This document shows positions 1 through 7,807 of a stretch of DNA of 64,000 bases, piece by piece. Both the position numbers and the translations under genes were made by a program. Location: assembly GCF_002304005.1 (NCBI RefSeq), contig NZ_MRCQ01000006.1:1-64000 (forward strand), given 5' to 3'. The number at the start of each line of letters is the position of its first letter. The first letter of the stretch is position 1. The notes under the pieces were generated by a model that had not been told where the DNA came from, ran no database searches, and saw only the letters and a program-made list of their open reading frames with translations. Source of the stretch: Flavobacterium sp. ACN6 (GTDB taxonomy: Bacteria; Bacteroidota; Bacteroidia; Flavobacteriales; Flavobacteriaceae).

Positions 1-120
1 AACCTCAGAACCTCAGAACCTCAAAACCTCAGAACCTCAGAACCTCAGAACCTCAGAACCTCAGAACCTCAGAACCTCAGAACCTCAGAACCTCAGAACC
101 TCAGAACCTCAGAACCTCTA
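1..120. repeat. 8-bp tandem array (AACCTCAG)n
   Basis: Fifteen consecutive 8-bp units fill the first 120 bases. They are nearly all AACCTCAG; the third ends in AA instead of AG, and the fifteenth ends in TA. That last unit supplies the TAG stop of the methyltransferase gene on the minus strand. The array starts at base 1, so its left end lies outside the window. The same family appears degenerately at 63974-64000 and in the leaders at 912-943, 10947-10978 and 26964-27003. The length suggests slipped-strand expansion. Confidence 0.95.
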
Positions 121-906
121 GAAACCTCTTTGTCTTTTTGCTTCAAAAATAAGAATTGCGGCTGCGACAGAAACATTCATGCTGTCAATTTCGCCCTGCA
201 TTGGAATAATGATATTTTGAGTTGCGGCGTCGCGCCATTCTTGTGTTAAGCCAGTCGCTTCTGTTCCCACAACCAAAGCGGTTGGAGTTGTAAAATCTTG
301 GGTATGATAAGAAGTTGAATTTTGTAGTGTCGCGCAGTAAAAATCGATTTTATTTTCTTTCAAAAAAGTAATGATTTCGTCTGTACTTCCAGTCGCAATT
401 TGGTTGGTAAACAAACAGCCGACACTAGAACGCACAATATTCGGATTGTATAAATCACTTTTTGGATTGGCTATTAAAACAGCATCCAGATTTGCAGCAT
501 CTGCGGTTCTTAAAATTGCACCAATATTTCCTGGTTTTTCAGGTGCTTCGGCAACTAAAATCAACGGATTGTCTGATAATTTTAAGTCGGATAGTTTTAA
601 GGATTTGCTTTTGGCTACAGCCAAAATTCCTTCGGTTGTATCTCGATAAGCCAATTTTTGATAAACTTCTTTGTTGATTTCGATAATTTGAAATGAATTC
701 TGAATCAGTTTGTTGATTTCTGTTTCAGTAACTAATTCTGGTAAAAATAAAACAGTTTCAATTTCGTAACCGCCTTTTATCGCTAATGAAATTTCTCTCA
801 AACCTTCGATCAAAAATGTTCCGGTTTGTTTTCTGGCTTTGGCTTTTTCTTGAAGTAGAACCAAAGATTTTATAAACGGATTTTGAATTGAAGTGATTTG
901 TTTCAT
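118..906 (-). CDS. TrmH/SpoU-family RNA 2'-O-methyltransferase
   Basis: This 262-residue protein is a SPOUT-class, SAM-dependent RNA methyltransferase that would act on the ribose of rRNA or tRNA in the cytoplasm. The N-terminal ~100 residues match the SpoU substrate-binding domain (IQNPFIKSLVLL, then FLIEGLREI). The C-terminal catalytic half shows the three family motifs: GNIGAILRTADA near residue 125, VGTEATGL near 214, and IPMQGEIDSMNVSVAAAI near 235, which form the trefoil-knot SAM site. The length is normal for the family. The ATG at 906 follows a Bacteroidetes promoter (936-943) and a leader of 8-bp repeats. The stop codon lies inside the octamer array at the window edge. The exact target nucleotide cannot be read from sequence. 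Confidence 0.93.
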   Translation of the reverse strand: MKQITSIQNPFIKSLVLLQEKAKARKQTGTFLIEGLREISLAIKGGYEIETVLFLPELVTETEINKLIQNSFQIIEINKEVYQKLAYRDTTEGILAVAKSKSLKLSDLKLSDNPLILVAEAPEKPGNIGAILRTADAANLDAVLIANPKSDLYNPNIVRSSVGCLFTNQIATGSTDEIITFLKENKIDFYCATLQNSTSYHTQDFTTPTALVVGTEATGLTQEWRDAATQNIIIPMQGEIDSMNVSVAAAILIFEAKRQRGF

Positions 907-935
907 TTTTTTAAAGGCTCAAAGTTGCAAAGTGG

Positions 936-943
936 CAAAGGTA
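936..943 (-). promoter_or_regulatory. -7 promoter box of the trmH-like gene
   Basis: Read on the minus strand this is TACCTTTG, a perfect TAnnTTTG Bacteroidetes -7 box, 30 bp before the ATG. It is followed in exact 8-bp phase by CCACTTTG, CAACTTTG and AGCCTTTA, so the leader looks like repeated copies of the box itself. Confidence 0.6.
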
Positions 944-992
944 CAGAGATTTTTTCTTACGGCAAGATTTTTAAAACCTATAAAAAGGTTGT

Positions 993-1068
993 CGCAAATT
1001 TCAATAATTTACACTAATTCTTCTCGTAATGAAACAAAATGAATTGGTGTAAATTCTTGAAATTCGCG
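993..1068. repeat. Imperfect 28-bp inverted repeat
   Basis: Arms 993-1020 and 1041-1068 are reverse complements with three mismatches, around a 20-bp loop. The right arm contains GAATTGGTGTAAATTCTTG, close to the AAATTCGTGAATTCGTGGC phrase at 26919-26940. It lies between the broken DUF2167 gene and trmH and is probably a dispersed intergenic repeat. It could also act as a hairpin at the 3' end of the DUF2167 transcript. Confidence 0.7.
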
Positions 1069-1077
1069 GCAAAAAAG

Positions 1078-2013
1078 CTATTCCTCTGTAGAATTATGTT
1101 CCTCTAAAAGTGCCGTTTCTTCTTCAGCAGGTTTTGAAACTACTTGGTCTTTACTGCCAAAAAGGAATTTTTTGATTGCTGCAAAAGCCGCTATAATTCC
1201 GATTACGATGATTTTTCCAAATTTTGCCAAGATGGCAAAGAATCCCACTTTTGCTAATACTTTTCCAGCCACTAATCCGCCAATTGTCCAAGCGGCAACC
1301 GTGTCGGTATCGGCATCAAAATCTAAGTATTTGTTTCCGTCATTAAATTCAACACTTTTGATGATTCCAGGAATACTAGCTTTTACTTCTTCTAACTGAT
1401 TTACACCAGCAACGGCAGAAATATTATACATTCCTTTTCTCCCTAAAACTCTTAAATCATAATTTAAAGTATGGTCTTTATCTGCGCCAAACTGCAATTC
1501 TTTTGCCCAGTGCAATACTTTTAACTATTTGTCATAAAATGGTTTAGATGCCCAGCCAATTAGCTGTACTTCAGGATAACCAGCCGTTTTACGTTCCACA
1601 TTTGCTGCAGCAACATCTTCTTTCATTGTTTTAAGAAGATCATCATAATCAATATCATCTGCGTCATCATCTTTCACGTAACCATCACCTTGATAACTGA
1701 TTACAAACATCCAGCTGTCCATGTGCGTAACACCTTTTCCGTCTGGAACAATTGATCCCAGAATAGATTTATCTTCTGGATTTCCCCATAGACTGGTTAA
1801 AACGTTTTGGGTTTGTTCGGCATTTAAAAATTTGAATCCTTTAGGCACATTTAAAGTTCCGTCGCCTTCAGGAAGTGTAATTTTTCCTGATTCGTAATTG
1901 AACGATTTTTCAATTTTGTCGTAATACGCTTTTAACGTATCAGTGGATTGCTGCGCCGTCATTTTGGAGATTGAGATCGTCCATAACAAAACAAGTAGTA
2001 GTGTTTTTTTCAT
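1078..2013 (-). pseudogene. DUF2167 membrane protein, interrupted by in-frame TAG
   Basis: Two open segments in the same frame together make one DUF2167 protein of about 311 residues. The first (2013 to 1525, 162 residues) has a signal peptide ending MTAQ and the conserved LPEGDGTLNVPKGF start, and ends IGWASKPFYDK. A TAG at 1525-1527 follows. After the stop the frame continues L-K-V-L-H-W-A-K-E-L and carries the rest of the family: HTLNYDLRVLGRKG, the aspartate-rich YLDFDADTDTVAAW segment, and a C-terminal hydrophobic membrane region with a charged tail. No base is gained or lost; only a sense codon became TAG. Expression as two pieces, readthrough, or a sequencing error are alternatives. 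The TTG at 1515 could restart translation but has no clear ribosome-binding site. DUF2167 function is unknown. Confidence 0.8.
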
Positions 2014-2061
2014 TGGGTTGATTTAAACGGTTAATTAATTATTTAGGTTTTTTTGGTTTCG

Positions 2062-3141
2062 TTAAAATAATTCTGAAATTTCCTTTTCGACAGGATGCGA
2101 GGTTTTAAAATCATATCCCATAAATTTGGCTAAAGTTTGGGCAAATTGCTTTTGATAGAATTGTGAGTTGGTTTTAATCTCTCCTTTTGGAGCAATTTCT
2201 GGCCCCATTGCTGCAAACCAAATTTCAGATGCACCAGGAACATCAGAACCATGATCCGTCCATTGTGCTTTTACTTTGTCACCGCGGCCGTGATCAACGG
2301 TTATAAAAAGAGTAGTTTTATTTTTGTACTGTGGATCATTTTGAATAAAAGTCCAAATTTCCTGAATCCATTTATCAACTTGATTTGCAGCATCTAAATA
2401 CGAACGATATTGCCCGTGATGTGCCCATTCATCGGTTTCCCCGTAAGCGATATACAATACTTTTGGCTTTTTTGTTTTCAGTTCGTCCATTGCCTGATAA
2501 TGCGTAAAAACGTCCAGACATTCGTCTTGATGAAAAGGCTTAAACGAATTATCACGCATTTCATTTAATAAATTTTGAGCAGAAGTTGGTTTGTTTCCAC
2601 CCACTTTATCAAAAGCAGAGATTACGGGGAAACCACTTCTTTCTTCGTTTAGAATTCTATCAAAAGCATCCCAAGCGCCAAAAGCCGCTACTCTTCCTTT
2701 TAGTTTGGACTGCTGATTTAAGAATTCCAAAACATTGACATTCGGATTAGCTTTGTAGCCGTTTGAGTTTACTTTTAAATCAACATTTCCAGTCATGATT
2801 TCGCTGTACCCCGGATAACTAAACCAATACGGGTTGGCAACATCGACTTTATTTCCTAAATCCCTATTGCCGTAAATCTGTCCTTTTGATGCAATTTCAG
2901 ACCAGAAAAAAGGCATTAGTTTTTTGCGTGCTTCTTTGATGTCGGCATCGGCATATTTTTTATAAATGTAAGCGCTGTCTCCCTGATTGAATTTTTTATC
3001 ATTGGCAATTGCAGCATCCATTCCTTTAAAAACTTCCTGCCATCTAAAACCATCTGTAGTAATGATGATTATGTTTTCTGTTTTTTGCGCAAAAGATTTC
3101 CAGCTTAATAAAATGAACAGAATTAGAATCGAATTTTTCAT
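2062..3141 (-). CDS. Secreted alkaline phosphatase-superfamily hydrolase
   Basis: This 359-residue protein has a signal peptide (cleavage after SFAQ) and the fold signatures of type I phosphodiesterase/alkaline phosphatase-like enzymes, so it should be a periplasmic or surface metal-dependent phosphoesterase. Candidate metal ligands are the aspartate in ITTDGFRWQEVF near residue 30, the D/H pair in ETDEWAHHG near 235, and VDHGRGD near 282. The FSYPGYSEIMTG block near 107 is where the nucleophilic Ser/Thr of this superfamily lies. Its substrate cannot be told from sequence. It is a single gene; a TAgtTTTG box and a palindrome lie upstream (3185-3229). Confidence 0.85.
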   Translation of the reverse strand: MKNSILILFILLSWKSFAQKTENIIIITTDGFRWQEVFKGMDAAIANDKKFNQGDSAYIYKKYADADIKEARKKLMPFFWSEIASKGQIYGNRDLGNKVDVANPYWFSYPGYSEIMTGNVDLKVNSNGYKANPNVNVLEFLNQQSKLKGRVAAFGAWDAFDRILNEERSGFPVISAFDKVGGNKPTSAQNLLNEMRDNSFKPFHQDECLDVFTHYQAMDELKTKKPKVLYIAYGETDEWAHHGQYRSYLDAANQVDKWIQEIWTFIQNDPQYKNKTTLFITVDHGRGDKVKAQWTDHGSDVPGASEIWFAAMGPEIAPKGEIKTNSQFYQKQFAQTLAKFMGYDFKTSHPVEKEISELF

Positions 3142-3184
3142 TTTTTATTAGTTTGAAATTACATTGATTGAATTTAAATTTTTT

Positions 3185-3229
3185 CAAAACTACTTAATTT
3201 AATTAATCAATTCTTACGTGATAACGTAA
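3185..3229 (-). promoter_or_regulatory. Promoter and palindrome upstream of the phosphatase gene
   Basis: On the minus strand 3185-3192 reads TAGTTTTG, a good -7 box, about 45 bp before the ATG. The palindrome TTACGT-GATA-ACGTAA at 3214-3229 covers the region where a -33 box would sit, which would suit a regulator binding there. No regulator gene is nearby; the operator role is inference. Confidence 0.4.
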
Positions 3230-3308
3230 TGTAACCATAAATTAATAAAAGATAAATGAATTCACCATTTCACATTTCACAACAAGCATTTCACAACCTT
3301 TACAACCT

Positions 3309-4640
3309 TTACAAAATTCCTCTCGACTTAATTTCCAAATATTTATTAATAGCGTCAAGCGTAAGATTTTCAGGCTGTGTTAAAACAGAGTGGATTCCAT
3401 ATTTCTTTAGTTCGTTGACAATTAATCGTTTTTCGAACATGAATTTTTCGGCAATCACTTTATCATAAACTTCCTGAATGGTGGTTGTTTTTTTATTGAT
3501 GATGCCATTTAATTCTGTATTTTGAAAAAACACAACGACCAATAAATGACTTTTGGCAATTCCTTTTAAATAAGGTAATTGACGATTTAAACCGTCCATT
3601 GTTTCAAAATTCGTGTACAGAATAATCAAACTTCTTTGATTGATGTTTTTCTTAATATCAACATACAATCTGCTGTAGTCACTTTCGAAAAAATCGGTTT
3701 TTACGTTGTATAATGTTTCGAGTATTTTCTGCATTTGAGAACCTCTTCTTTCGGCAAAAACTCTGTTTTCTACCTTTTTAGAAAAAGAAAAAAGTCCCGC
3801 TTTATCTTGTTTTTTCAAAATAACATTCGATAAAACCAAAGCCGAGTTAATTGCATAATCTAATAAACTCAATCCGTCAAAAGGCATCTGCATCACGCGG
3901 CCTTTGTCAATTGCCATATAAACGGTTTGCGATTTTTCATCCTGAAACTGATTGACCATTAAAGAATTTCTTTTGGCAGTAGCTTTCCAGTTTAATGTTC
4001 TTAAATCGTCGCCTTGCACATATTCTTTAATCTGCTCGAATTCCATTGTATGACCAATTCGGCGGATTTTCTTGATTCCGTATTGAAATAAATTATTGGA
4101 AAAAGCTATTAAATCGTATTTTCTTAACTGAATATAAGAGGGATATGTTGGAACCATTTGATCTTTATCAAAAGAAAATCTTCTTGAAATCAATCGTAAA
4201 GGGGAAGAAACATAAACGTTTAAAGCGCCAAAATGATATTCACCGCGTTCTGTCGGGCGAAGGTCATAACCGATTTCTTTTTGTGTCGAAGCTTTTATCG
4301 TTTTTATAATTTTGAAATCGCGCACTTGAAACTGAAACGGAATTTCGTCAATTATCTTAACTGAAATAGGAAAATTATAGTGATTTTTTAAATTGATTCG
4401 TATCGGATTTAAATCTCCATTTGATAATTTTTCTGGCGTAATTCTCTCTGCTTCAAGGCCAGTTCTTGCTATATATAGAATTAAAACGTCAAGGCATACA
4501 AAAGTCACCATTGCCAAAACAATAAGCCAAACCGCATTATAAAGATTCGGAAAAATAAAAGCACAGATAAACATTCCTATAATGCCTAAAAGCACATAGA
4601 AAAAGAAATTATTCAGGTATAGACTTTTTATGAATTTCAT
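3309..4640 (-). CDS. DUF58 membrane protein of the MoxR cluster
   Basis: This 443-residue protein has two N-terminal transmembrane helices (about residues 12-55) and a large cytoplasmic part with the DUF58 signature EYVQGDDLRTLNWKATAKRN near residue 205, followed by a von Willebrand A-like region (VYMAIDKGRVM). DUF58 proteins are regularly encoded beside MoxR AAA+ ATPases and are thought to be their client or adaptor subunits. It is the last gene of the minus-strand cluster and lies 92 bp after moxR, the gap being filled by a 13-bp repeat array. A role in envelope complex assembly is inference from context. Confidence 0.92.
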   Translation of the reverse strand: MKFIKSLYLNNFFFYVLLGIIGMFICAFIFPNLYNAVWLIVLAMVTFVCLDVLILYIARTGLEAERITPEKLSNGDLNPIRINLKNHYNFPISVKIIDEIPFQFQVRDFKIIKTIKASTQKEIGYDLRPTERGEYHFGALNVYVSSPLRLISRRFSFDKDQMVPTYPSYIQLRKYDLIAFSNNLFQYGIKKIRRIGHTMEFEQIKEYVQGDDLRTLNWKATAKRNSLMVNQFQDEKSQTVYMAIDKGRVMQMPFDGLSLLDYAINSALVLSNVILKKQDKAGLFSFSKKVENRVFAERRGSQMQKILETLYNVKTDFFESDYSRLYVDIKKNINQRSLIILYTNFETMDGLNRQLPYLKGIAKSHLLVVVFFQNTELNGIINKKTTTIQEVYDKVIAEKFMFEKRLIVNELKKYGIHSVLTQPENLTLDAINKYLEIKSRGIL

Positions 4641-4647
4641 TTTTTTA

Positions 4648-4733
4648 GTTTTCAGTCTCAGTTTTCAGTCTCGGTTTTCAGTCTCGGTTTTCAGGAATCA
4701 GAATAACTGAAAACTGCGACTGCGACTGAAAAC
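4648..4733. repeat. 13-bp tandem repeat with inverted copies
   Basis: GTTTTCAGTCTCA/G is repeated 3.6 times at 4648-4694. Inverted copies (ACTGAAAAC at 4706-4714 and GACTGAAAAC at 4724-4733) follow. The stretch can fold into a hairpin that fills the gap between moxR and the DUF58 gene; its outer arm begins in the moxR stop codon. A shorter relative (GTGTTCAGTGTTCAG, then GTTTTCAG) lies at 41832-41862 between yidD and cysS. Confidence 0.9.
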
Positions 4734-5746
4734 TATCTCGGAATCTCAACTGTTTCAATAATTTGTTTAATGATTTCTGAACTTGTAATACCTTCCATTT
4801 CACGCTCTGGCGTAACAATTACACGATGCTGTAAAACAGGAATTGCAGCTTCTTTAATATCTTCCGGCGTAACAAAATCACGTCCGCGGATCGCAGCAAA
4901 ACCTTTCGCAGCATTTAATATTGCAATCGATGCACGAGGAGAAGCTCCTAAATATAAAAAGGCATTTTCACGCGTATTTACTACAATACGAGCAATATAT
5001 TCCAATAAGTTTTGCTCCACTCTAATTTGTTTAACCAAACCTTGGTATTCTTTGATTTCTTCGGCAGAAAGAATGGTTTTTATAGCATCTAATTTTCCGT
5101 GATCTTGCAAAGAATGTTCTCTTTGAATGATCAAAATCTCTTCATTTAATTTTGGATAATCGATAGTGATTTTGAAAAGAAAACGGTCTAACTGCGCTTC
5201 AGGAAGACGATAAGTTCCTTCTTGCTCAATTGGATTTTGCGTTGCGATAACCAAAAATGGGGCTTCTAGTTGATAAGCAGATCCGTCAATTGTAATCTGG
5301 CGTTCTTCCATAACTTCAAAAAGTGCAGCTTGCGTTTTGGCTGGCGCACGGTTAATCTCATCAATTAAAATTAAATTGGAGAAAATAGGTCCTTTTTTAA
5401 ATTCAAATTCTGAATTTTTCAAATTAAAAATAGAAGTTCCTAAAATATCCGACGGCATTAAATCTGGCGTAAACTGAATTCTGCTGAAACCAATATTCAA
5501 CGTTTTGGATAATAATTTGGCTGTAATAGTTTTAGCAACTCCAGGAACGCCTTCTAAAAGGACATGTCCATTTGATAAAATAGCAACCAAAAGCTGGTCA
5601 ACCATTTTGTGCTGCCCAACAATTACAGTTTCAATTTCTTTTTTAATCGTATTTACGTGCTCTAAAAGAGGACCTAAATTGATTCTGGTTTCAAAATTCA
5701 CATTATCATTCGTGATTTCGTTTGATGTTGTATTGATATCGTCCAT
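4733..5746 (-). CDS. MoxR-family AAA+ ATPase
   Basis: This 337-residue cytoplasmic ATPase has Walker A GVPGVAKT (residues 66-73), Walker B LILIDEIN (125-132), a sensor-1 region ATQNPIEQEGTYRLPEAQLDRF, and the C-terminal lid helices typical of MoxR (GASPRASIAILNAAKG). MoxR proteins act as chaperones that remodel or activate partners, usually with DUF58 or VWA proteins, which matches the downstream gene. The ATG at 5746 is supported by the family's N-terminal length. The gap to the upstream DUF4350 gene holds an inverted repeat (5768-5813). Confidence 0.96.
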   Translation of the reverse strand: MDDINTTSNEITNDNVNFETRINLGPLLEHVNTIKKEIETVIVGQHKMVDQLLVAILSNGHVLLEGVPGVAKTITAKLLSKTLNIGFSRIQFTPDLMPSDILGTSIFNLKNSEFEFKKGPIFSNLILIDEINRAPAKTQAALFEVMEERQITIDGSAYQLEAPFLVIATQNPIEQEGTYRLPEAQLDRFLFKITIDYPKLNEEILIIQREHSLQDHGKLDAIKTILSAEEIKEYQGLVKQIRVEQNLLEYIARIVVNTRENAFLYLGASPRASIAILNAAKGFAAIRGRDFVTPEDIKEAAIPVLQHRVIVTPEREMEGITSSEIIKQIIETVEIPR

Positions 5747-5767
5747 AATTGGTATGTTTTATTTTTT

Positions 5768-5813
5768 GCCACAGATTAAAATGATTGTCTTTATTAATCT
5801 TTTAAGCTGTGGC
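5768..5813. repeat. Inverted repeat GCCACAG...CTGTGGC inside the MoxR operon
   Basis: Arms starting GCCACAGATTAAAATGATT and ending AATCTTTTAAGCTGTGGC pair over about 17 bp with a short loop. It lies in the 77-bp gap between the DUF4350 and moxR genes. It is not followed by a clear T tract on the minus strand, so attenuation or mRNA processing is as plausible as termination. I recall this phrase as common in flavobacterial intergenic DNA. Confidence 0.75.
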
Positions 5814-5823
5814 ACTATTTCTA

Positions 5824-7029
5824 TTAATGTAAAATCTTTTCTATTGCTGTATTTATTCGGATCAAATCTTCCTCAAGACTTCCGTGATAACTCTTTCTAT
5901 GATTATTTATTAAATCGACCAATTCTTGAATGTCTTTTTGGTCTTTACCAGTTTTGTAATGCAGTTTCTGCACAAAATCATCATCTAAATTTGTCGTATC
6001 AATCAAATAATCTGTTCTGATTTTTTCTAGAAAATAGATAATCTTTTTATCAATAATATTGGTATGATCGCCTTCTTGATAATATAAATTCCCGATTGTT
6101 TTGGTAAAATCGACTGTTAGATTCTGCAATGGTTTTACAATTGGCACAACGCGCTGTTTGCGTTTCGCATTAAAAATCATAAAAATCAAAATACCAATTA
6201 AACCTAAATACCAAGCCCATTTTAAGGCAGGCTGCGATAAAATATAACGCAGTGGAGAATTGGAAATTCTTTTATCATTGACGCTCTTATTGTACCAAAA
6301 TACATTTCCTTTTGTAAAATAAGACAATACATTTTCTGCATATTGATAATGATCTTTTTTCAGCAGGTTGTAATTGGTAAAAGCTACCGGCTGTGTGTGT
6401 AAATACACATAACCATTTTTATACGGAACTTCAATAAAATTAACTTGTCTCTTATTTTTATTACTGTTTTGATAGCCTAAAACTTTTGTATTAAGAGTAT
6501 CTATTTTCGAAAAGTAATCGCTTAAACCCGTATTAAAAGTATATTTTTTTGAGCTTACTTTTTTATTCGCCATCCAGATTGAAACATTTTCCGATGGCAT
6601 AAAATCAGTCTTTAATTCGACTTTTAAAGAATCGAGTAATAGTTTCGGAAATGCTTTCATACTCAAAAAAGCCTTATTTCCATGCGAAACAAAATATAAA
6701 ATCTCTTTCATAGATTGGTCGTCAATATTGTTGGCTTCAGAAATAGCAATGAAAGTACCTTTAATTTTATAATTCTCTACATCATCATTATCGTCGTATT
6801 GCGAATCCAAATATTCATAAGGTGTTTCACTAGAAATTTTTTTGACTTTTTGATTCTTAAAAAAGTTATTAAATTCCTGATCGAAAATGTACAATCCGAA
6901 CGGAATTTTATCATTTACAGAATAGGTGGGAGTCCAGTCAATAGGTTTTGGTTTTCCCTTGTCTGTTAAAAGTACTATACCGAAAAGTAAAACCAGTACA
7001 GCAATGTATATTTTTACATTTTTATCCAT
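5824..7029 (-). CDS. DUF4350 membrane protein
   Basis: This protein of about 401 residues has one N-terminal transmembrane helix (IYIAVLVLLFGIVLL), an extracytoplasmic DUF4350 domain (NDKIPFGLYIFDQEF near residue 40, then the FVSHGNKAFLSMK block), and a second membrane helix near residue 275 (WAWYLGLIGILIFMIF), followed by a cytoplasmic tail. The topology fits a scaffold linking the periplasm to the MoxR ATPase. I chose the ATG at 7029, which overlaps the end of the DUF4129 gene by 8 bp; a TTG at 7035 would add two residues. Overlap with the upstream gene indicates co-translation. Biochemical function is unknown. Confidence 0.9.
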   Translation of the reverse strand: MDKNVKIYIAVLVLLFGIVLLTDKGKPKPIDWTPTYSVNDKIPFGLYIFDQEFNNFFKNQKVKKISSETPYEYLDSQYDDNDDVENYKIKGTFIAISEANNIDDQSMKEILYFVSHGNKAFLSMKAFPKLLLDSLKVELKTDFMPSENVSIWMANKKVSSKKYTFNTGLSDYFSKIDTLNTKVLGYQNSNKNKRQVNFIEVPYKNGYVYLHTQPVAFTNYNLLKKDHYQYAENVLSYFTKGNVFWYNKSVNDKRISNSPLRYILSQPALKWAWYLGLIGILIFMIFNAKRKQRVVPIVKPLQNLTVDFTKTIGNLYYQEGDHTNIIDKKIIYFLEKIRTDYLIDTTNLDDDFVQKLHYKTGKDQKDIQELVDLINNHRKSYHGSLEEDLIRINTAIEKILH

Positions 7030-7798
7030 TACCAAAGGTTTTTAAAGCTTTTTTAAATCTGTTTTCCGTTTTTCTAAATATGGCATCATCAATCTCAAAT
7101 TCGCCGTACCAGATATAATTGTACAAATAAGACAAATAGGTAAATTCTTCTTTATGAGAAGGCTGCCTTAATTCGTATAAATAATCTGAATTTGTTTTTT
7201 CGATATCCCATTCAATATAATTATGCTGTGCCATAACTTTTAAAAGCCAGAGATAATAATATCGAACAGCGATTCTTCTTTCACCTGTTTCAATACTTTC
7301 TTTTATTAGTTTTTCGAAATCTAAAAGGTGAATATTTTTTTCGGCATCAGAATAAAAGATGGATTTTTTATTGGCATTTTTTCCAAAAATCCATTTACCC
7401 TCTTGTTTCGTCAAAGCTCTAGCAATAAAGTAAATCAATACAATGACTACTAAAACAGCAATAACCCTAAATAAAATAGCAACAAAATTCAGTGATGTCT
7501 TGACACTTTTAAATTTGAAAAGACTTGCAAAGATTCCCGCCAGCCAATGAATAAAATGATCCCACCAGCTTTTTTCAGGTTCTTTATATTCGTAGATAAA
7601 TTCGGGATCAGTATATTTTTTTTTGAAGTTTTTCTCAAAATGCTTGGCTTCGACAGTATTCGAATCAACTTGAATATCCTTTTCGGTATATTTAATTCCA
7701 GCAATTTTTGGTGGTTCTTCAGGAATAACAATTGAATCCTGAGCCTTAGAAACGCCGCAGCAAAAAAGAAAAGATAAAATAAATAATAATCTTGTCAT
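7022..7798 (-). CDS. DUF4129 membrane protein
   Basis: This 258-residue protein has a signal-like N terminus (LLFILSFLFCCGVSKAQ), a periplasmic stretch, one transmembrane helix near residues 105-127 (FVAILFRVIAVLVVIVLIYFIA), and a C-terminal cytoplasmic DUF4129 domain with the typical NSDYLYELRQ and YNYIWYGEFEID segments. DUF4129 is often found as the tail of transglutaminase-like membrane proteins and next to MoxR genes. Here it stands alone. It starts 9 bp after the SpoIIM gene and overlaps the next gene, so it is one transcription unit with them. Confidence 0.9.
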   Translation of the reverse strand: MTRLLFILSFLFCCGVSKAQDSIVIPEEPPKIAGIKYTEKDIQVDSNTVEAKHFEKNFKKKYTDPEFIYEYKEPEKSWWDHFIHWLAGIFASLFKFKSVKTSLNFVAILFRVIAVLVVIVLIYFIARALTKQEGKWIFGKNANKKSIFYSDAEKNIHLLDFEKLIKESIETGERRIAVRYYYLWLLKVMAQHNYIEWDIEKTNSDYLYELRQPSHKEEFTYLSYLYNYIWYGEFEIDDAIFRKTENRFKKALKTFGNG

Positions 7799-7807
7799 TA
7801 CTTGGTC

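Noticed and set aside
5505..6020. 171-codon plus-strand frame opposite moxR and the DUF4350 gene
   Set aside because: It is antisense to two clear genes and crosses the inverted repeat between them; no family features.
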